NCBI RefSeq assembly: GCF_946482605.1
Contig: NZ_CAMLSE010000025.1
Coordinates: forward strand, 1 to 64,000
Source: an uncultured Dyadobacter sp.
Lineage (GTDB): Bacteria; Bacteroidota; Bacteroidia; Cytophagales; Spirosomataceae
Length of the DNA stretch: 64,000 nt
Direction: 5' to 3'
The notes beneath the pieces were generated by a model. That model had not been told where the DNA came from and did no database searches. It saw only the letters and a program-made list of their open reading frames with translations. This document shows, in pieces, positions 8,306-17,325 of this stretch; position 1 is the first letter of the stretch, and each line of letters opens with the position of its first letter. The position numbers were made by a program, and so were the translations under genes.

Positions 8306-9748
8306 TTAAATAGTAACTCTCAACCTTGCGGTGGGTATGTTCAGCTGCTCGCGATACTTGGCCACCGTCCTTCTGGCAACCGAATATCCTTTTTCTGCAA
8401 GCATGTCTGTAATCTGCTGGTCATTATACGGATGCCGCTTGTCTTCCTCGCTCACGATTTCCCGGATCGCCTCCTGAATTTCGCGGTTGGAGACCTCTGT
8501 TCCGTCTTCATTGGTGACGCCTTCCGTAAACAGGTCTTTAAGCAGCACAATGCCGAAAGGCGTCTGTACATATTTGTTCGTAGTTACGCGGGATACGGTC
8601 GAGATATCCATATCAATAATCTCCGCCACGTCTTTCAGGATCATAGGACGCAATTTCTTGATGTCGCCCGTCTGAAAATAGTCGTATTGCAGCCGCACGA
8701 TGGCCTTGAGTGTGTTCAGCATCGTGTTTTCTCTCTGCTTGATAGCGTCGATGAACCATTTGGCCGAGTTCATCTTATTTTTGAGGAACTGGTTGGTGGC
8801 CTTGTCGTTCTTTTGTTCCGCCATCTGGGTAAAAACCTTGTTCAGCTTCAATGCAGGGCTATTTCCCCAAGTCAGCTGTACTTCGATTTCCCCGTCCTCA
8901 GTATACCAGAGCATAAAGTCCGGTTTGATACTTTCATTCACGATCGAGTCGTTACGCAACCCCGAGGCCGGCTTGGGATTAAGTGTCGTAATGAGCTGTA
9001 TCGCCTTCTTCAGTGACTCTTCATCCAGCCCCGTGATCCGCATGATCTTGTCATAATTCCTTGACCCCAGCTCATCGAATGCATCGGAAACAATCTTAAA
9101 TGCCCACCTCCATACCTCATTCTGATTCTCCGTCCGGTGGAGCTGGATAAGCAGACATTCTTTCAGGTCGCTCGCTGCGATACCCGGAGGATCCAGCTGT
9201 TGGATGATTTTCAGCATGGTGTTCACTTCGTCGGTATCGATAAACATGCTGTTCGCAAATGAAATATCGTCCGCAATCACATCGCTTTCCCTCCGAAGAA
9301 ACCCGTCTTCGTCCAGTGAATCCAGGATGAAGTCGGCTACGAGCTGCTGGCGCTCGTCGAGCCGCAGAAAGTGTACCTGCTGTTTCAGGTCATCGCGGAA
9401 CGACATCGTCTCGACCATCGGCCGGGTGTACAATTCGTTGTCGGCCGACTGGTTGTTTGCGTAGGTTTTGTAATCAGGGATATCGTCATCACGGAATTCA
9501 TCCCAATCATAATAATCCTGTACCGAATTATCCTCCCCTCCCGAAGATACATCTCCGTCTTCAAACTCGTCGGCACTCTCCTCCGCCGTATTCTCATCCT
9601 TTCCCTCTTCCAGTATGGGGTTTTCTTCCAGTTCCTCCTTAATCCTTTGTTCAAGCTCCATTGTAGTCAGGTGCAGTAAATTCAGCATCTGAATTTGCAA
9701 GGGAGAGTATTTTAAAGTCTGTCTTTGCGTCTGCGTCTGTCTTTGCAT
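8306..9748 (-). CDS. rpoN: RNA polymerase sigma-54 factor
   Basis: Sigma factor for -24/-12 promoters, 480 residues. Region I is the expected Gln/Leu-rich activator-response segment (QTLKYSPLQIQMLNLLHL), region II is strongly acidic (about residues 50-95), and the C-terminal RpoN box ARRTVAKYR is at 458-466. It is the first gene of a probable operon with the NtrC-type activator and the hybrid kinase, so in this organism the factor and one of its activators would be made together. The upstream region has an inverted repeat at 9861-9905 but no promoter that I would call with confidence. Confidence 0.96.
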   Translation of the reverse strand: MQRQTQTQRQTLKYSPLQIQMLNLLHLTTMELEQRIKEELEENPILEEGKDENTAEESADEFEDGDVSSGGEDNSVQDYYDWDEFRDDDIPDYKTYANNQSADNELYTRPMVETMSFRDDLKQQVHFLRLDERQQLVADFILDSLDEDGFLRRESDVIADDISFANSMFIDTDEVNTMLKIIQQLDPPGIAASDLKECLLIQLHRTENQNEVWRWAFKIVSDAFDELGSRNYDKIMRITGLDEESLKKAIQLITTLNPKPASGLRNDSIVNESIKPDFMLWYTEDGEIEVQLTWGNSPALKLNKVFTQMAEQKNDKATNQFLKNKMNSAKWFIDAIKQRENTMLNTLKAIVRLQYDYFQTGDIKKLRPMILKDVAEIIDMDISTVSRVTTNKYVQTPFGIVLLKDLFTEGVTNEDGTEVSNREIQEAIREIVSEEDKRHPYNDQQITDMLAEKGYSVARRTVAKYREQLNIPTARLRVTI

Positions 9749-10173
9749 ATAGCAACTAAGGGTAAAATTGTAATTCTCTTGATGCTTTAAATTTACGACT
9801 CTTTATCTAATCTAACCGCAATCGCTGGGTGCGTCACTGAAGATTGCGTAGTTATTTCCACAGACTGAGTATTATTATTCAGAATGTAGAGGGAATACTC
9901 ATCTGAAAACTGCCTTTTTTGCTATACGGGCCGCATGATCAGCGCCTGCTTCCGTCACATTTTGCGATTCTATTCCATTACGGAGCAAGCTATACTTTGC
10001 TGAAAAACGATCCACATACAGCTGATAATCAAAAGAAATCCAATTTTTGCAGCGACCGGTCTGCCTTTACTGTTTACTGCCCTTTCATCCGCCGGCACCC
10101 GCAAATTGCAGCTGGTTCCATCCGAAACCTTCTTTAAGAAATGCAAAATTCTTGCCGACGTATATAAATGCAA
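9749..10173. other. Non-coding gap upstream of rpoN
   Basis: About 425 bp between the rpoN start and the terminator of the next minus-strand pair. It should carry the rpoN promoter. Apart from an inverted repeat at 9861-9905, I see no supported gene. A 67-codon minus-strand frame at 9970-10173 has no recognisable features. Confidence 0.5.
9861..9905. promoter_or_regulatory. Imperfect inverted repeat upstream of rpoN
   Basis: Arms CAGACTGAGTATT (9861-9873) and AATACTCATCTG (9894-9905) pair over 12 bp with one bulged base and a 20-nt spacer, about 115 bp upstream of the rpoN start. It could be an operator or an RNA hairpin. There is no direct evidence of function. Confidence 0.3.
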
Positions 10174-10197
10174 AAACCCTCCGGAAAGGGAGGGTTT
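10174..10197 (-). terminator. Rho-independent terminator of the small envelope-gene pair
   Basis: Nine-bp stem (AAACCCTCC / GGAGGGTTT) with a 6-nt loop. On the minus strand it is followed by TTGCATTTATA, and the T-run begins in the stem end. It lies 23 bp after the stop of the 103-residue gene. Confidence 0.75.
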
Positions 10198-10220
10198 GCA
10201 CAGGTATTATTCCAAAGCAG

Positions 10221-10532
10221 CTATATCGGCTGCGCGGGCTGGTCGTCGGTCGCCCTTTTAATCCAGTACAATCCTTTCAGCAACAATTCCCTCCCTTCGT
10301 CCACGCCATGCTTCATGATTATTTTCTCGATCAGCAATGGCGCTACCAGATTCAAGGGAGCCGGAAGACGTCTTAATGCAGTGCGGGCCAACGCGGCGCT
10401 GAGTCCCATTTCAAGCCCCCTTCCCGCAACGCCCGTAGGCCCGGCAGCCGCAAGTTCCCTGATGTAGCCGATCGTGTCGGAGACGGTGTCTTTTAATTGT
10501 TCCGTCTTCGAACGGTTTTCTGTCGGTTCCAT
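10221..10532 (-). CDS. Conserved-type hypothetical protein, 103 residues
   Basis: Small protein that I do not recognise as a named family. The N-terminal part is polar and helical (residues 1-30). A Gly/Ala-rich middle (about 28-55, GPTGVAGRGLEMGLSAALA) is followed by LNLVAPLLIEKIIMKHGVDEG, which looks like an amphipathic or membrane-associated helix. It follows a YtxH-type gene 35 bp upstream and shares its terminator, so the two are probably one operon of small membrane-linked proteins, perhaps stress-related as YtxH proteins often are (inference). Confidence 0.7.
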   Translation of the reverse strand: MEPTENRSKTEQLKDTVSDTIGYIRELAAAGPTGVAGRGLEMGLSAALARTALRRLPAPLNLVAPLLIEKIIMKHGVDEGRELLLKGLYWIKRATDDQPAQPI

Positions 10533-10567
10533 AGATCTGCTGTTTATGGTTATCAGAGATGTAGGGA

Positions 10568-10852
10568 TCAGAGCTTACCCGCTTCTCCGCGGGCGGTTTC
10601 CACATATCCTTCTACTTTATCCGCAGCTTCATTCGCGTAGGCGCTTCCTTCATTTTTTAATTCGTCCGCTGCTTCCGCTGCTTTTTCCTTGCTTTTTTCC
10701 AAAGCAGCAATCAGGTCACCCGCGAGACTATTGGTTTTTTTCCGAAGTTTCTTGATCGTCTTCTTTCCGTCATCCGGCGCGATGAGCATACCGATCGCTA
10801 CACCCGCTATTGCCGCGGTTACAATACCTAAAATGATGTTTTTGCCTGACAT
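10568..10852 (-). CDS. YtxH domain-containing protein
   Basis: A 94-residue protein with an N-terminal transmembrane helix (residues 5-24, LGIVTAAIAGVAIGMLIAP), then the YtxH-typical APDDGKKTIKKLRKK segment and a long charged helix rich in Ala, Glu and Lys with likely coiled-coil character. YtxH proteins are small membrane-anchored proteins of unclear role, often induced by general stress. First gene of the pair with the 103-residue protein. Confidence 0.85.
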   Translation of the reverse strand: MSGKNIILGIVTAAIAGVAIGMLIAPDDGKKTIKKLRKKTNSLAGDLIAALEKSKEKAAEAADELKNEGSAYANEAADKVEGYVETARGEAGKL

Positions 10853-11227
10853 AGCACATTCGTTTTAACGTGATCACTTCAATTTGCTGAATATATCGAA
10901 AATCCTGTACCAAAACGGCGAGCAGATTTCTATTTAACCACTATACAATTGTAACACAACCAATTAACCTAAAAACTGAAATCTGGCCACCGGCTGCCCA
11001 ATTCTTAGGACTGTAAAAAAACTACCCTAAACGGAGTAAAAAAGGAACAGATGCAAATCGGAAACTCAGAGCTGCCGGAGGATTAAAGGACATTGTGTCA
11101 ATCTGATACATGGCAGGATTATTGCCTCGGATAAGGGAAAAGGTTATTTCATAATTCGGATGCTCTTCATAGCTTCGGAAAATACCTCCACCACCGATGA
11201 CTAAAAATTTACTTGTCACACAGCGCT
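10853..11227. other. Divergent intergenic region with sigma-54-like promoter
   Basis: 375 bp between the YtxH gene (minus) and the stand-alone receiver gene (plus). The plus-strand half contains the GG-N10-GC element at 11111-11126. A 65-codon GTG-initiated minus frame at 11022-11219 is not supported. Nothing else is evident. Confidence 0.5.
11111..11126 (+). promoter_or_regulatory. Candidate sigma-54 (-24/-12) promoter for the receiver gene
   Basis: TGGCAG-GATTA-TTGCC matches the sigma-54 consensus TGGCAC-N5-TTGCA, with the invariant GG (11112-11113) and GC (11124-11125) exactly 10 bases apart. Transcription would begin near 11137, about 90 bp before the ATG at 11228. The rpoN operon lies 1.4 kb away. 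Confidence 0.6.
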
Positions 11228-11611
11228 ATGAAAATTGTAATTATTGAAGATGAAAGGGATTTGGGAGTGTTGATGCGCAATTTTCTAATTAAACAACTGG
11301 ACATTCAAACACCTGATGCCGCCATCAGGGTCGTGGCATCATTGACAGAGGGGTTGGATTGCGTGCGGGTCATGAGCCCCGACTGGATCTTCATAGACAA
11401 TAACTTACCTGACGGAAAGGGCGTACAGGCGATCCGTACCATCAAGGATGTTTACCCGGATAAATTAACAAAAGTGGTGATGATGAGCGCCATGACTAAT
11501 CTGAGAGAAGAAGCCTTTCGGAATGGTGCGGATTTCTTCCTGGACAAGCCTATCAGCTTTGTTGAAGTCAAGAATATCTTCACAACGCCGGGTACTGATC
11601 CGACGGGATAG
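11228..11611 (+). CDS. Stand-alone receiver-domain protein
   Basis: A 127-residue single-domain response regulator. I chose the ATG at 11228 (MKIVIIEDERD) over a TTG 15 bp upstream because the receiver fold starts there. The acidic pocket E7/D8, phospho-acceptor D57, switch serine S87 and conserved lysine K107 (FFLDKPIS) are all present. There is no output domain, so it acts by protein contact or as a phosphorelay intermediate. The sigma-54-like promoter upstream, and the nearby rpoN operon with a kinase carrying its own receiver, suggest that it belongs to the same circuit (inference). Confidence 0.85.
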   Translation: MKIVIIEDERDLGVLMRNFLIKQLDIQTPDAAIRVVASLTEGLDCVRVMSPDWIFIDNNLPDGKGVQAIRTIKDVYPDKLTKVVMMSAMTNLREEAFRNGADFFLDKPISFVEVKNIFTTPGTDPTG

Positions 11612-11731
11612 CGGAGCCCGCCAGCATTCAAAATCGTGGAGAAATTTACATCAAGTGCGGATTCGCACCCCGGATGCGTGGAAATTATTACTCAGAATGT
11701 AGCTTTTAGACGGTTAAGCGGCATTTAACTT

Positions 11732-14005
11732 CTAAAATAGTACAGGACACTTGGTTCCTGACCTGCCTCGCCCTCCGGGCATCTTTACTTTCTGGGAGTG
11801 GTACCGAACCCGCTTCTTCTTGTCGTCGCCTTTTTTCTTTTCGTAGGCAATGAGTTTGAAATCATATTCCGGAATGAAGTAATCTTCTTTGTATTCGGCC
11901 ACAGGCAATGGCATGTAGTGCCGTCCGGGAAAGCTCAGGACATCGTACTCGTAGTCATATAGGTAAATGGTCACAAAGCCGTCGCGGCTGTACTTGATCC
12001 CGATATCCGAAAAGGGGCTGTTTTCATCCGCCGACGCTACGAGCCGCATCATTTCCTTCTGCTTTCCTTTTACCAGTACCGACATGTTGTACTGAAACAC
12101 CCTGTGCAGTGAATCGATCTGAATAGCGACCCCCAGGTAGTATTTGGCATCCTTCATTCGCTCCTGGCCGGCGTACATGATGGCGGTGTTGTTTAATGCA
12201 CTTTTATCCTGATAGGTCTGATAGCTGAGCTTCGCTTCATCGAAACGCTCCATATAGCGGAATACATTTCCCTGGTTCACGTTGTAGAACTTCCGCGTCG
12301 GGGCTGCTGCCATGGCAAGCCTGAAATCCTCGAAAGCGCCATCGTAACGCGCATTGGCTTCATTGACCTGGTGCTTCTGGTCATGCCGGTTACCGATGTA
12401 GGCCTGCACAATGCCGTGGTTATTGTGAACAAACGGCAGTTCCGGCTTTTCACGTACCAGACTATCGAACAGCGCCATGGACTTGTCGAGCTGGTCGTTT
12501 TCAAGCAGAACGATCCCCCAGCCATTCTGCGCATTTACATTGGCGGGATTCAGCGCAACGGCCCGCTTGAATACCTGGTAGCCTTTTTTATACATGTCAA
12601 AATGCATCAGCAGGTTTCCGTAGTTACTCCACATCAGGTCATATCCTTGCTCGTACTGAAGTGCCTTGGCCAGGTGCTGCCCTGCTTCGGAATATCGTTT
12701 CTGATCGATCATGATGCCGCTCAGCCCCGCAAGCGCTTCGTACCGGGCCGGATCGAGCCGGATCGCCTTCTGAAAATCCTCCTGCGCCTCAGCGCTTTTT
12801 TTCAGATAATATTCCGAAAAGGCTTTGGTCACAAAGAGGTCGGCAAAAAACTTGTTATCCGCATTAAGCGCCTTTTCTCCCTTCTTGAAATCTTTGAGGG
12901 CGAGGTCATACTTCTTCTGACCATAGTAGGCGACCGCGCGCCCCAGGTATGCGGGCAGGTAACTGGAGTCCTTTTTGATCACCCGATCGAACAAGGTGAA
13001 GGCGGTCTGATATTCGTGCTTGGTAAGATGCGTGTTGGCGATGCCCGATTGCAATGCCGGGGTTTCGCGTTTCAATGTCGAGGCCAGCTTGTAGTAACGC
13101 TGCGCTTCGCCGGTCTGCTGAAGGCCGTAGCAGGAGTGGGCCATTCCGAGATAAGCATCTCCGCGGAACGTGCGGTCATCCGACTCAAGGTATTTTTCAA
13201 AAACGGCTTTGGCCATTCCAAACTGGTTCAGCGATAACAAAGCATTTGCATAGCGGATCTGCGCTTTCGGATGGGTTCGCGCTACCTTTTCGAAGTCCTT
13301 CACGGCCCGCTTGTCGTTACCTGTCCGCATCAGAATGTCGCCTCGCTGCAGCCGGTACGCCATTTCGTCCTTTTGCCGGATTGCGCTCGTGATCTCGTCT
13401 ACGGCCTGCTCCATGTTGCCGTTGTACTTGTACACCATCCCGACATTAAAATTCCACTTTCCCCCGGTGTTTTTCGCAGAATTGTTGTTCGCGAAGCTTT
13501 CGGCCTCCTGGTATTTTTTCTGCTTACCCAGCGACACCAGTGTATTCACGATAGCCTCGGACCCTGATGGAGCTTCCGCGAAATCGTTGCGGGCTGCCGC
13601 GTATTTCCCGGATAATAATGCAAACAAACCACGATTATAATGCAGGTGAGGGTCTAGCGGAGCCAGATCCAGTTCTTCCATAATGTGCAGCGCTTTCTGA
13701 TAGTTGCCTGAAAGCGCCAGTATTACGGCCTCATTGTTCATTCTTTGCACAGAGTCGGCCGATTGATACGCGCCTTTGTGATAGGCTGCATACGCGGCCT
13801 GAAGGTTGCGTACACCTCGCTGGTATTCTTCGCCGCGAAGTAACGCAGGATTATTCTCCTCGAATGATTGATTGAAAATAGGTAGAAGTTCTTTTACAAG
13901 CCGCTGGCATTCACTAAAATCCTGCGCCGATACTTGCCTTGGGGTTAAAGCCATCAGCATCAGCAACATACCTGTCATCACAAGTAAGCAGAATTTCTGT
14001 ACCAT
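11732..14005 (-). CDS. Exported TPR-repeat protein
   Basis: A 757-residue protein with a signal peptide ending near residue 28 (VSAQ). The bulk (about residues 60-640) is a chain of tetratricopeptide repeats, seen as recurring A-x-Y/L-x-G-x-A and P/N-x-x patterns (for example FSEYYLKKSAEAQEDFQKAI, then RLDPARYEALAGLSGIMI). The last ~110 residues are not TPR and end in a basic, glycine-rich tail (MPGGRGRSGTKCPVLF). It probably acts in the periplasm or at the outer membrane as a scaffold. No operon partner is evident: the gene upstream on minus is the GH65 enzyme, 138 bp away. Confidence 0.85.
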   Translation of the reverse strand: MVQKFCLLVMTGMLLMLMALTPRQVSAQDFSECQRLVKELLPIFNQSFEENNPALLRGEEYQRGVRNLQAAYAAYHKGAYQSADSVQRMNNEAVILALSGNYQKALHIMEELDLAPLDPHLHYNRGLFALLSGKYAAARNDFAEAPSGSEAIVNTLVSLGKQKKYQEAESFANNNSAKNTGGKWNFNVGMVYKYNGNMEQAVDEITSAIRQKDEMAYRLQRGDILMRTGNDKRAVKDFEKVARTHPKAQIRYANALLSLNQFGMAKAVFEKYLESDDRTFRGDAYLGMAHSCYGLQQTGEAQRYYKLASTLKRETPALQSGIANTHLTKHEYQTAFTLFDRVIKKDSSYLPAYLGRAVAYYGQKKYDLALKDFKKGEKALNADNKFFADLFVTKAFSEYYLKKSAEAQEDFQKAIRLDPARYEALAGLSGIMIDQKRYSEAGQHLAKALQYEQGYDLMWSNYGNLLMHFDMYKKGYQVFKRAVALNPANVNAQNGWGIVLLENDQLDKSMALFDSLVREKPELPFVHNNHGIVQAYIGNRHDQKHQVNEANARYDGAFEDFRLAMAAAPTRKFYNVNQGNVFRYMERFDEAKLSYQTYQDKSALNNTAIMYAGQERMKDAKYYLGVAIQIDSLHRVFQYNMSVLVKGKQKEMMRLVASADENSPFSDIGIKYSRDGFVTIYLYDYEYDVLSFPGRHYMPLPVAEYKEDYFIPEYDFKLIAYEKKKGDDKKKRVRYHSQKVKMPGGRGRSGTKCPVLF

Positions 14006-14143
14006 AGTCAGTTTAATGGCTCAAAAGCTGCTAACGTACAAGGAATCTGGGAAAATTACAATTAATGACTTGACCGTTTGATAAATTTCAAACAAAATAT
14101 AATTTTTTAAACAAATAACATCATTTTAAGTAACTGGTGGTAA

Positions 14144-16459
14144 TTAAATTTGCACAGAAGCGAGAGCGTCAATGAAAACCTTCTGATCGTTAATCCAAAC
14201 GGTGAGAGGGCTTTCCGAGGCATTTTCGAGCGCGATCGACTGTTTTGATACCGTAACTTTTAGCAAAGCCCCGCGGAAACCGATCCGGAAAGAATACCCG
14301 GTCCATTGTTGAGGAATGTAGGGTTTGAACGAAGGTAACCCATCTCTCACGCGCTGACCGGCGAAGCCTTTCACAATGCTCATCCAGGTCCCGGCCATCG
14401 AAGTAATATGCAGGCCATCTTCGGTATCGTTATTGTAATCGTCCAGGTCCAGACGGGCGGTTCGCAGGTACATTTCGTAGGCCTTTTCCCGCATACCCAG
14501 CCCGGCAGCCAGGATCGCGTGCACGCAGGGAGAGAGCGAGGATTCGTGGACGGTCATGGGTTCGTAGAATTCGAAATTCCGGCGGATCGTCGCCGCGTCG
14601 AATTCGTCCTCGAATAAATAAAGTCCCTGCAGAACGTCTGCCTGCTTGATGAAGCACGATCTCAGGATCCGGTCCCACGACCAGCGCTGATTGATCGGCC
14701 GCTGGCTCGCAATGTCGGTGACGGTCAGCAATTGTTTATCGAGAAAACCCTGTTGCTGCAAAAATACCTGCCTGCCATCATCAAACGGGTAGTGCATGTT
14801 ATCGACAATGTGTTTCCAATCGGCCAGTTCCGAGTTTAGTTCCAAATTGGTTTTGAAAATGACCTCATTGAGCTTTCTGGAATCTTCCTTCCACAATTTA
14901 TCGATCACCTCGAGCGTATAGCGGAGGGTCCAGCAGGCGATATAATTGGTATACCAGTTGTTATTGACGTTATTTTCGTACTCGTTAGGCCCGGTAACGC
15001 CCAGCATCACGTACTGCCCTTTGTCCTCCGACCAATTCACCCGTTGCTTCCAGAAACGGCTGATGCCGATCAATACTTCTAGTCCCCATCCGTTTACGTA
15101 GCTTTCATCTCCGGTGTAGCGGGTGTAGTCATAAATGGCGTAGGCAATGGCACCATTACGGTGAATCTCCTCAAATGTGATTTCCCATTCGTTATGGCAC
15201 TCTTCGCCGTTCATCGTCACCATCGGGTAAAGCGCGGCACCGCCGCTAAAACCAAGCTTTGCCGCATTCTCGATAGCCTTCCCAAGGTGCTTGTACCGGT
15301 ACACGAGCAGATTACGTGCAACTTTCTGATCGGCAGTCGAGAGGTAAAAAGGAATGCAGTAGGCTTCGGTATCCCAATAGGTGCTTCCACCGTATTTCTC
15401 GCCCGTAAATCCCTTGGGACCGATGTTGAGCCGTTCGTCTTCGCCGGTATAGGTCTGCCCGAGGTGAAAAATATTGAAGCGGATGCCCTGCTGCGCTGCT
15501 ACATCCCCGGCGATAGCGATGTCGTTCCTCTCCCACTTCGCCGCCCATGCCTGGACCTGCTCGGCATACATACTGTCAAAACCCTTGTTGGCAATGCGTT
15601 GCAGGTAAGTTTTTGCCTGCGCGACGAGCTCGCCCACCTCATAGTTTGCAGACGACAGGTTCACAGCATATTTATATACAATCAGCTCCGCCCCTTCTCG
15701 GACCTCCATCTGCATAGTCCCCGAAACATACTTTTCCGCGGAATGCTCCTCAACGGGCAAGTCTACGATCTGCCCATCGAGTTTAATGTCAAATTTCATC
15801 CCGGTCGCCACCTGGAAAATCTCCACCTGATACGGGTTACTTTTTGTTTCCAGTACCAGATAGCCCTCATGCCCTCCCGCCTCACGCGAAATTTCGTTCC
15901 AGAACGACTCGTCATAATTCGAGTCGCGGTTGCGGATATTGCCGTCGAGATAAGGTGTGATGGTAAAATAGTCGGTAAAGTTGAGCGGGATCATGCTGTA
16001 ACTGATCGCGCCGGACTCATCGTCGGTCATGCTGCAAAAGCGTTTGGAATGAATGCGCAGCTTCCTCCCACCCGATAACACCACGGTTGCGATGCGTTCG
16101 AGCACCCCTTCCTTCATATTCAGCACCCGCTTGAACTCTTCGATCTTGCACGTCCCGAGATCAAGAATTTCAGCTCCTATCCGGATTTCGATCCCCGTCC
16201 AGTTGCAGGCATTGAGGACCTTGGCGAAATAATCAGGATAGCCATTTTTCCACCAGCCCACACGCGTCTTATCCGGAAAATATACCCCGGCCACATAGTT
16301 ACCCAGCAGCGTTTTACCCGAATATCCTTCCTCAAAATTACCTCTCTGACCCATCCGGCCATTACCCAGGCTCATCAGGCTCTCGGTAATTTCATTGTGC
16401 TCGGGGTGGAAACCATTTTCGACGATACACCATTCGTCGTGCGTGATGTAGTTTTTCAT
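14144..16459 (-). CDS. Glycoside hydrolase family 65 phosphorylase, probably maltose phosphorylase
   Basis: A 771-residue cytoplasmic enzyme. I start it at the ATG at 16459 (MKNYITHDEW), 30 bp inside a longer frame, because GH65 proteins begin with this kind of segment. The N-terminal beta-sandwich, the (alpha/alpha)6 barrel and the short C-terminal domain are all present. The catalytic-site segment MNGEECHNEWEITFEEIHRN (about residues 416-435) matches maltose phosphorylases. These split maltose with phosphate into glucose and beta-glucose-1-phosphate. The gene for beta-phosphoglucomutase lies directly upstream on the same strand, the classical partner. Trehalose or kojibiose phosphorylase activity cannot be excluded from sequence alone, but the GH13 amylase next door points to maltose. 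Confidence 0.9.
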   Translation of the reverse strand: MKNYITHDEWCIVENGFHPEHNEITESLMSLGNGRMGQRGNFEEGYSGKTLLGNYVAGVYFPDKTRVGWWKNGYPDYFAKVLNACNWTGIEIRIGAEILDLGTCKIEEFKRVLNMKEGVLERIATVVLSGGRKLRIHSKRFCSMTDDESGAISYSMIPLNFTDYFTITPYLDGNIRNRDSNYDESFWNEISREAGGHEGYLVLETKSNPYQVEIFQVATGMKFDIKLDGQIVDLPVEEHSAEKYVSGTMQMEVREGAELIVYKYAVNLSSANYEVGELVAQAKTYLQRIANKGFDSMYAEQVQAWAAKWERNDIAIAGDVAAQQGIRFNIFHLGQTYTGEDERLNIGPKGFTGEKYGGSTYWDTEAYCIPFYLSTADQKVARNLLVYRYKHLGKAIENAAKLGFSGGAALYPMVTMNGEECHNEWEITFEEIHRNGAIAYAIYDYTRYTGDESYVNGWGLEVLIGISRFWKQRVNWSEDKGQYVMLGVTGPNEYENNVNNNWYTNYIACWTLRYTLEVIDKLWKEDSRKLNEVIFKTNLELNSELADWKHIVDNMHYPFDDGRQVFLQQQGFLDKQLLTVTDIASQRPINQRWSWDRILRSCFIKQADVLQGLYLFEDEFDAATIRRNFEFYEPMTVHESSLSPCVHAILAAGLGMREKAYEMYLRTARLDLDDYNNDTEDGLHITSMAGTWMSIVKGFAGQRVRDGLPSFKPYIPQQWTGYSFRIGFRGALLKVTVSKQSIALENASESPLTVWINDQKVFIDALASVQI

Positions 16460-16525
16460 TATTAAATATCGTTTGTACATCCCGGTCATCAGGATGCATG
16501 CATGTGTTCAAAATAGCAATTGATC

Positions 16526-17194
16526 TTATTCACCAAGACCCGATGCGGCGGCTTCCAGCTCGCGCAGGCCAAATTCGCTGAAACCTGGAATAACGATATC
16601 AGCTTCATTCAGCACCGATTTTTCACCTATTCCCACAGCCAGCATTCCCGCCGCTTTTGCAGATTGTACTCCCGCGACGGCATCTTCAAAAACAACGCAA
16701 TGCCCGGGGTCCGTCGCGAGATCAGCTGCGCCCATCAGGAAAACCTGCGGATCGGGTTTACCTTTGGTGATGCGGTTGCCATCTACGATCGTATCGAAAT
16801 AATGGAGCATGTCAATCCTTTCCAGAATGACCGTTGCATTCTTGCTGGCAGACCCCAGTCCCGTCCGGACCGAATGTGCTTTCAACTCGTCCAGGAAATC
16901 GCGCACGCCGGGCAGGGCATCGTCCGGGGTCATCTGCATACACAGTTCCAGGTAGCGTGCATTCTTCACGGTCGCCCTTTTCACCTTCTCCTCTTCCGAC
17001 AGTTCTACCCCGCCAATCGAAAGTACAATTTCCAGGGATTCCATTCTGCTGATCCCTTTCAGTCTTTCATTTTCTTCCCTCGACAGATCGAAACCCAGAT
17101 CCTGGGCCATCTCGCGCCAGGCGATGTAATGGAATTGGGCGGTATCGACAATTACTCCGTCGAGATCAAAAAGGCAGGCTTGTATTGAGGGCAT
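16526..17194 (-). CDS. pgmB: Beta-phosphoglucomutase
   Basis: HAD-superfamily enzyme of 222 residues that converts beta-glucose-1-phosphate to glucose-6-phosphate. The nucleophile motif FDLDGVIVD is at the start (D10 nucleophile, D12 acid/base). The cap domain carries a KGISRMESLE segment, typical of beta-phosphoglucomutases. GLGSASKNA and KGKPDPQVF provide motifs II and III, and VVFEDAVAGVQSAKAAGM gives the metal-binding acidic motif. It is the first gene of the minus-strand pair with the GH65 phosphorylase, 66 bp apart, so the two steps of maltose phosphorolysis are made together. Confidence 0.92.
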   Translation of the reverse strand: MPSIQACLFDLDGVIVDTAQFHYIAWREMAQDLGFDLSREENERLKGISRMESLEIVLSIGGVELSEEEKVKRATVKNARYLELCMQMTPDDALPGVRDFLDELKAHSVRTGLGSASKNATVILERIDMLHYFDTIVDGNRITKGKPDPQVFLMGAADLATDPGHCVVFEDAVAGVQSAKAAGMLAVGIGEKSVLNEADIVIPGFSEFGLRELEAAASGLGE

Positions 17195-17325
17195 ATCATT
17201 TCAAATTTAATATCTTGCAAAATAGTAAAAAATAGCAATTTGCTGCGAAATGGGCCAAATCACGGCCTTGCTGCCTGGCGTTTCATCGCAGTATTTTCTA
17301 AAAAAACATTCAAAACCTCAGAACA

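Noticed and set aside
9970..10173. 67-codon minus-strand frame in the rpoN upstream gap
   Set aside because: No signal, motif or composition of a real protein, and it ends inside the terminator region of the next operon.
10984..10998. TGGCC...TGCC element on plus in the gap before the receiver gene
   Set aside because: The GG-GC spacing is 9 bases, one short, and the well-spaced element at 11111 lies downstream.
11022..11219. 65-codon minus-strand frame before the receiver gene
   Set aside because: GTG start, no recognisable motif, and it overlaps the promoter region of the plus-strand gene.
17184..17214. TAAATTTG, a Bacteroidota -7-like element, just before pgmB on minus
   Set aside because: It is within a few bases of the start codon and has no -33 element at the right distance.
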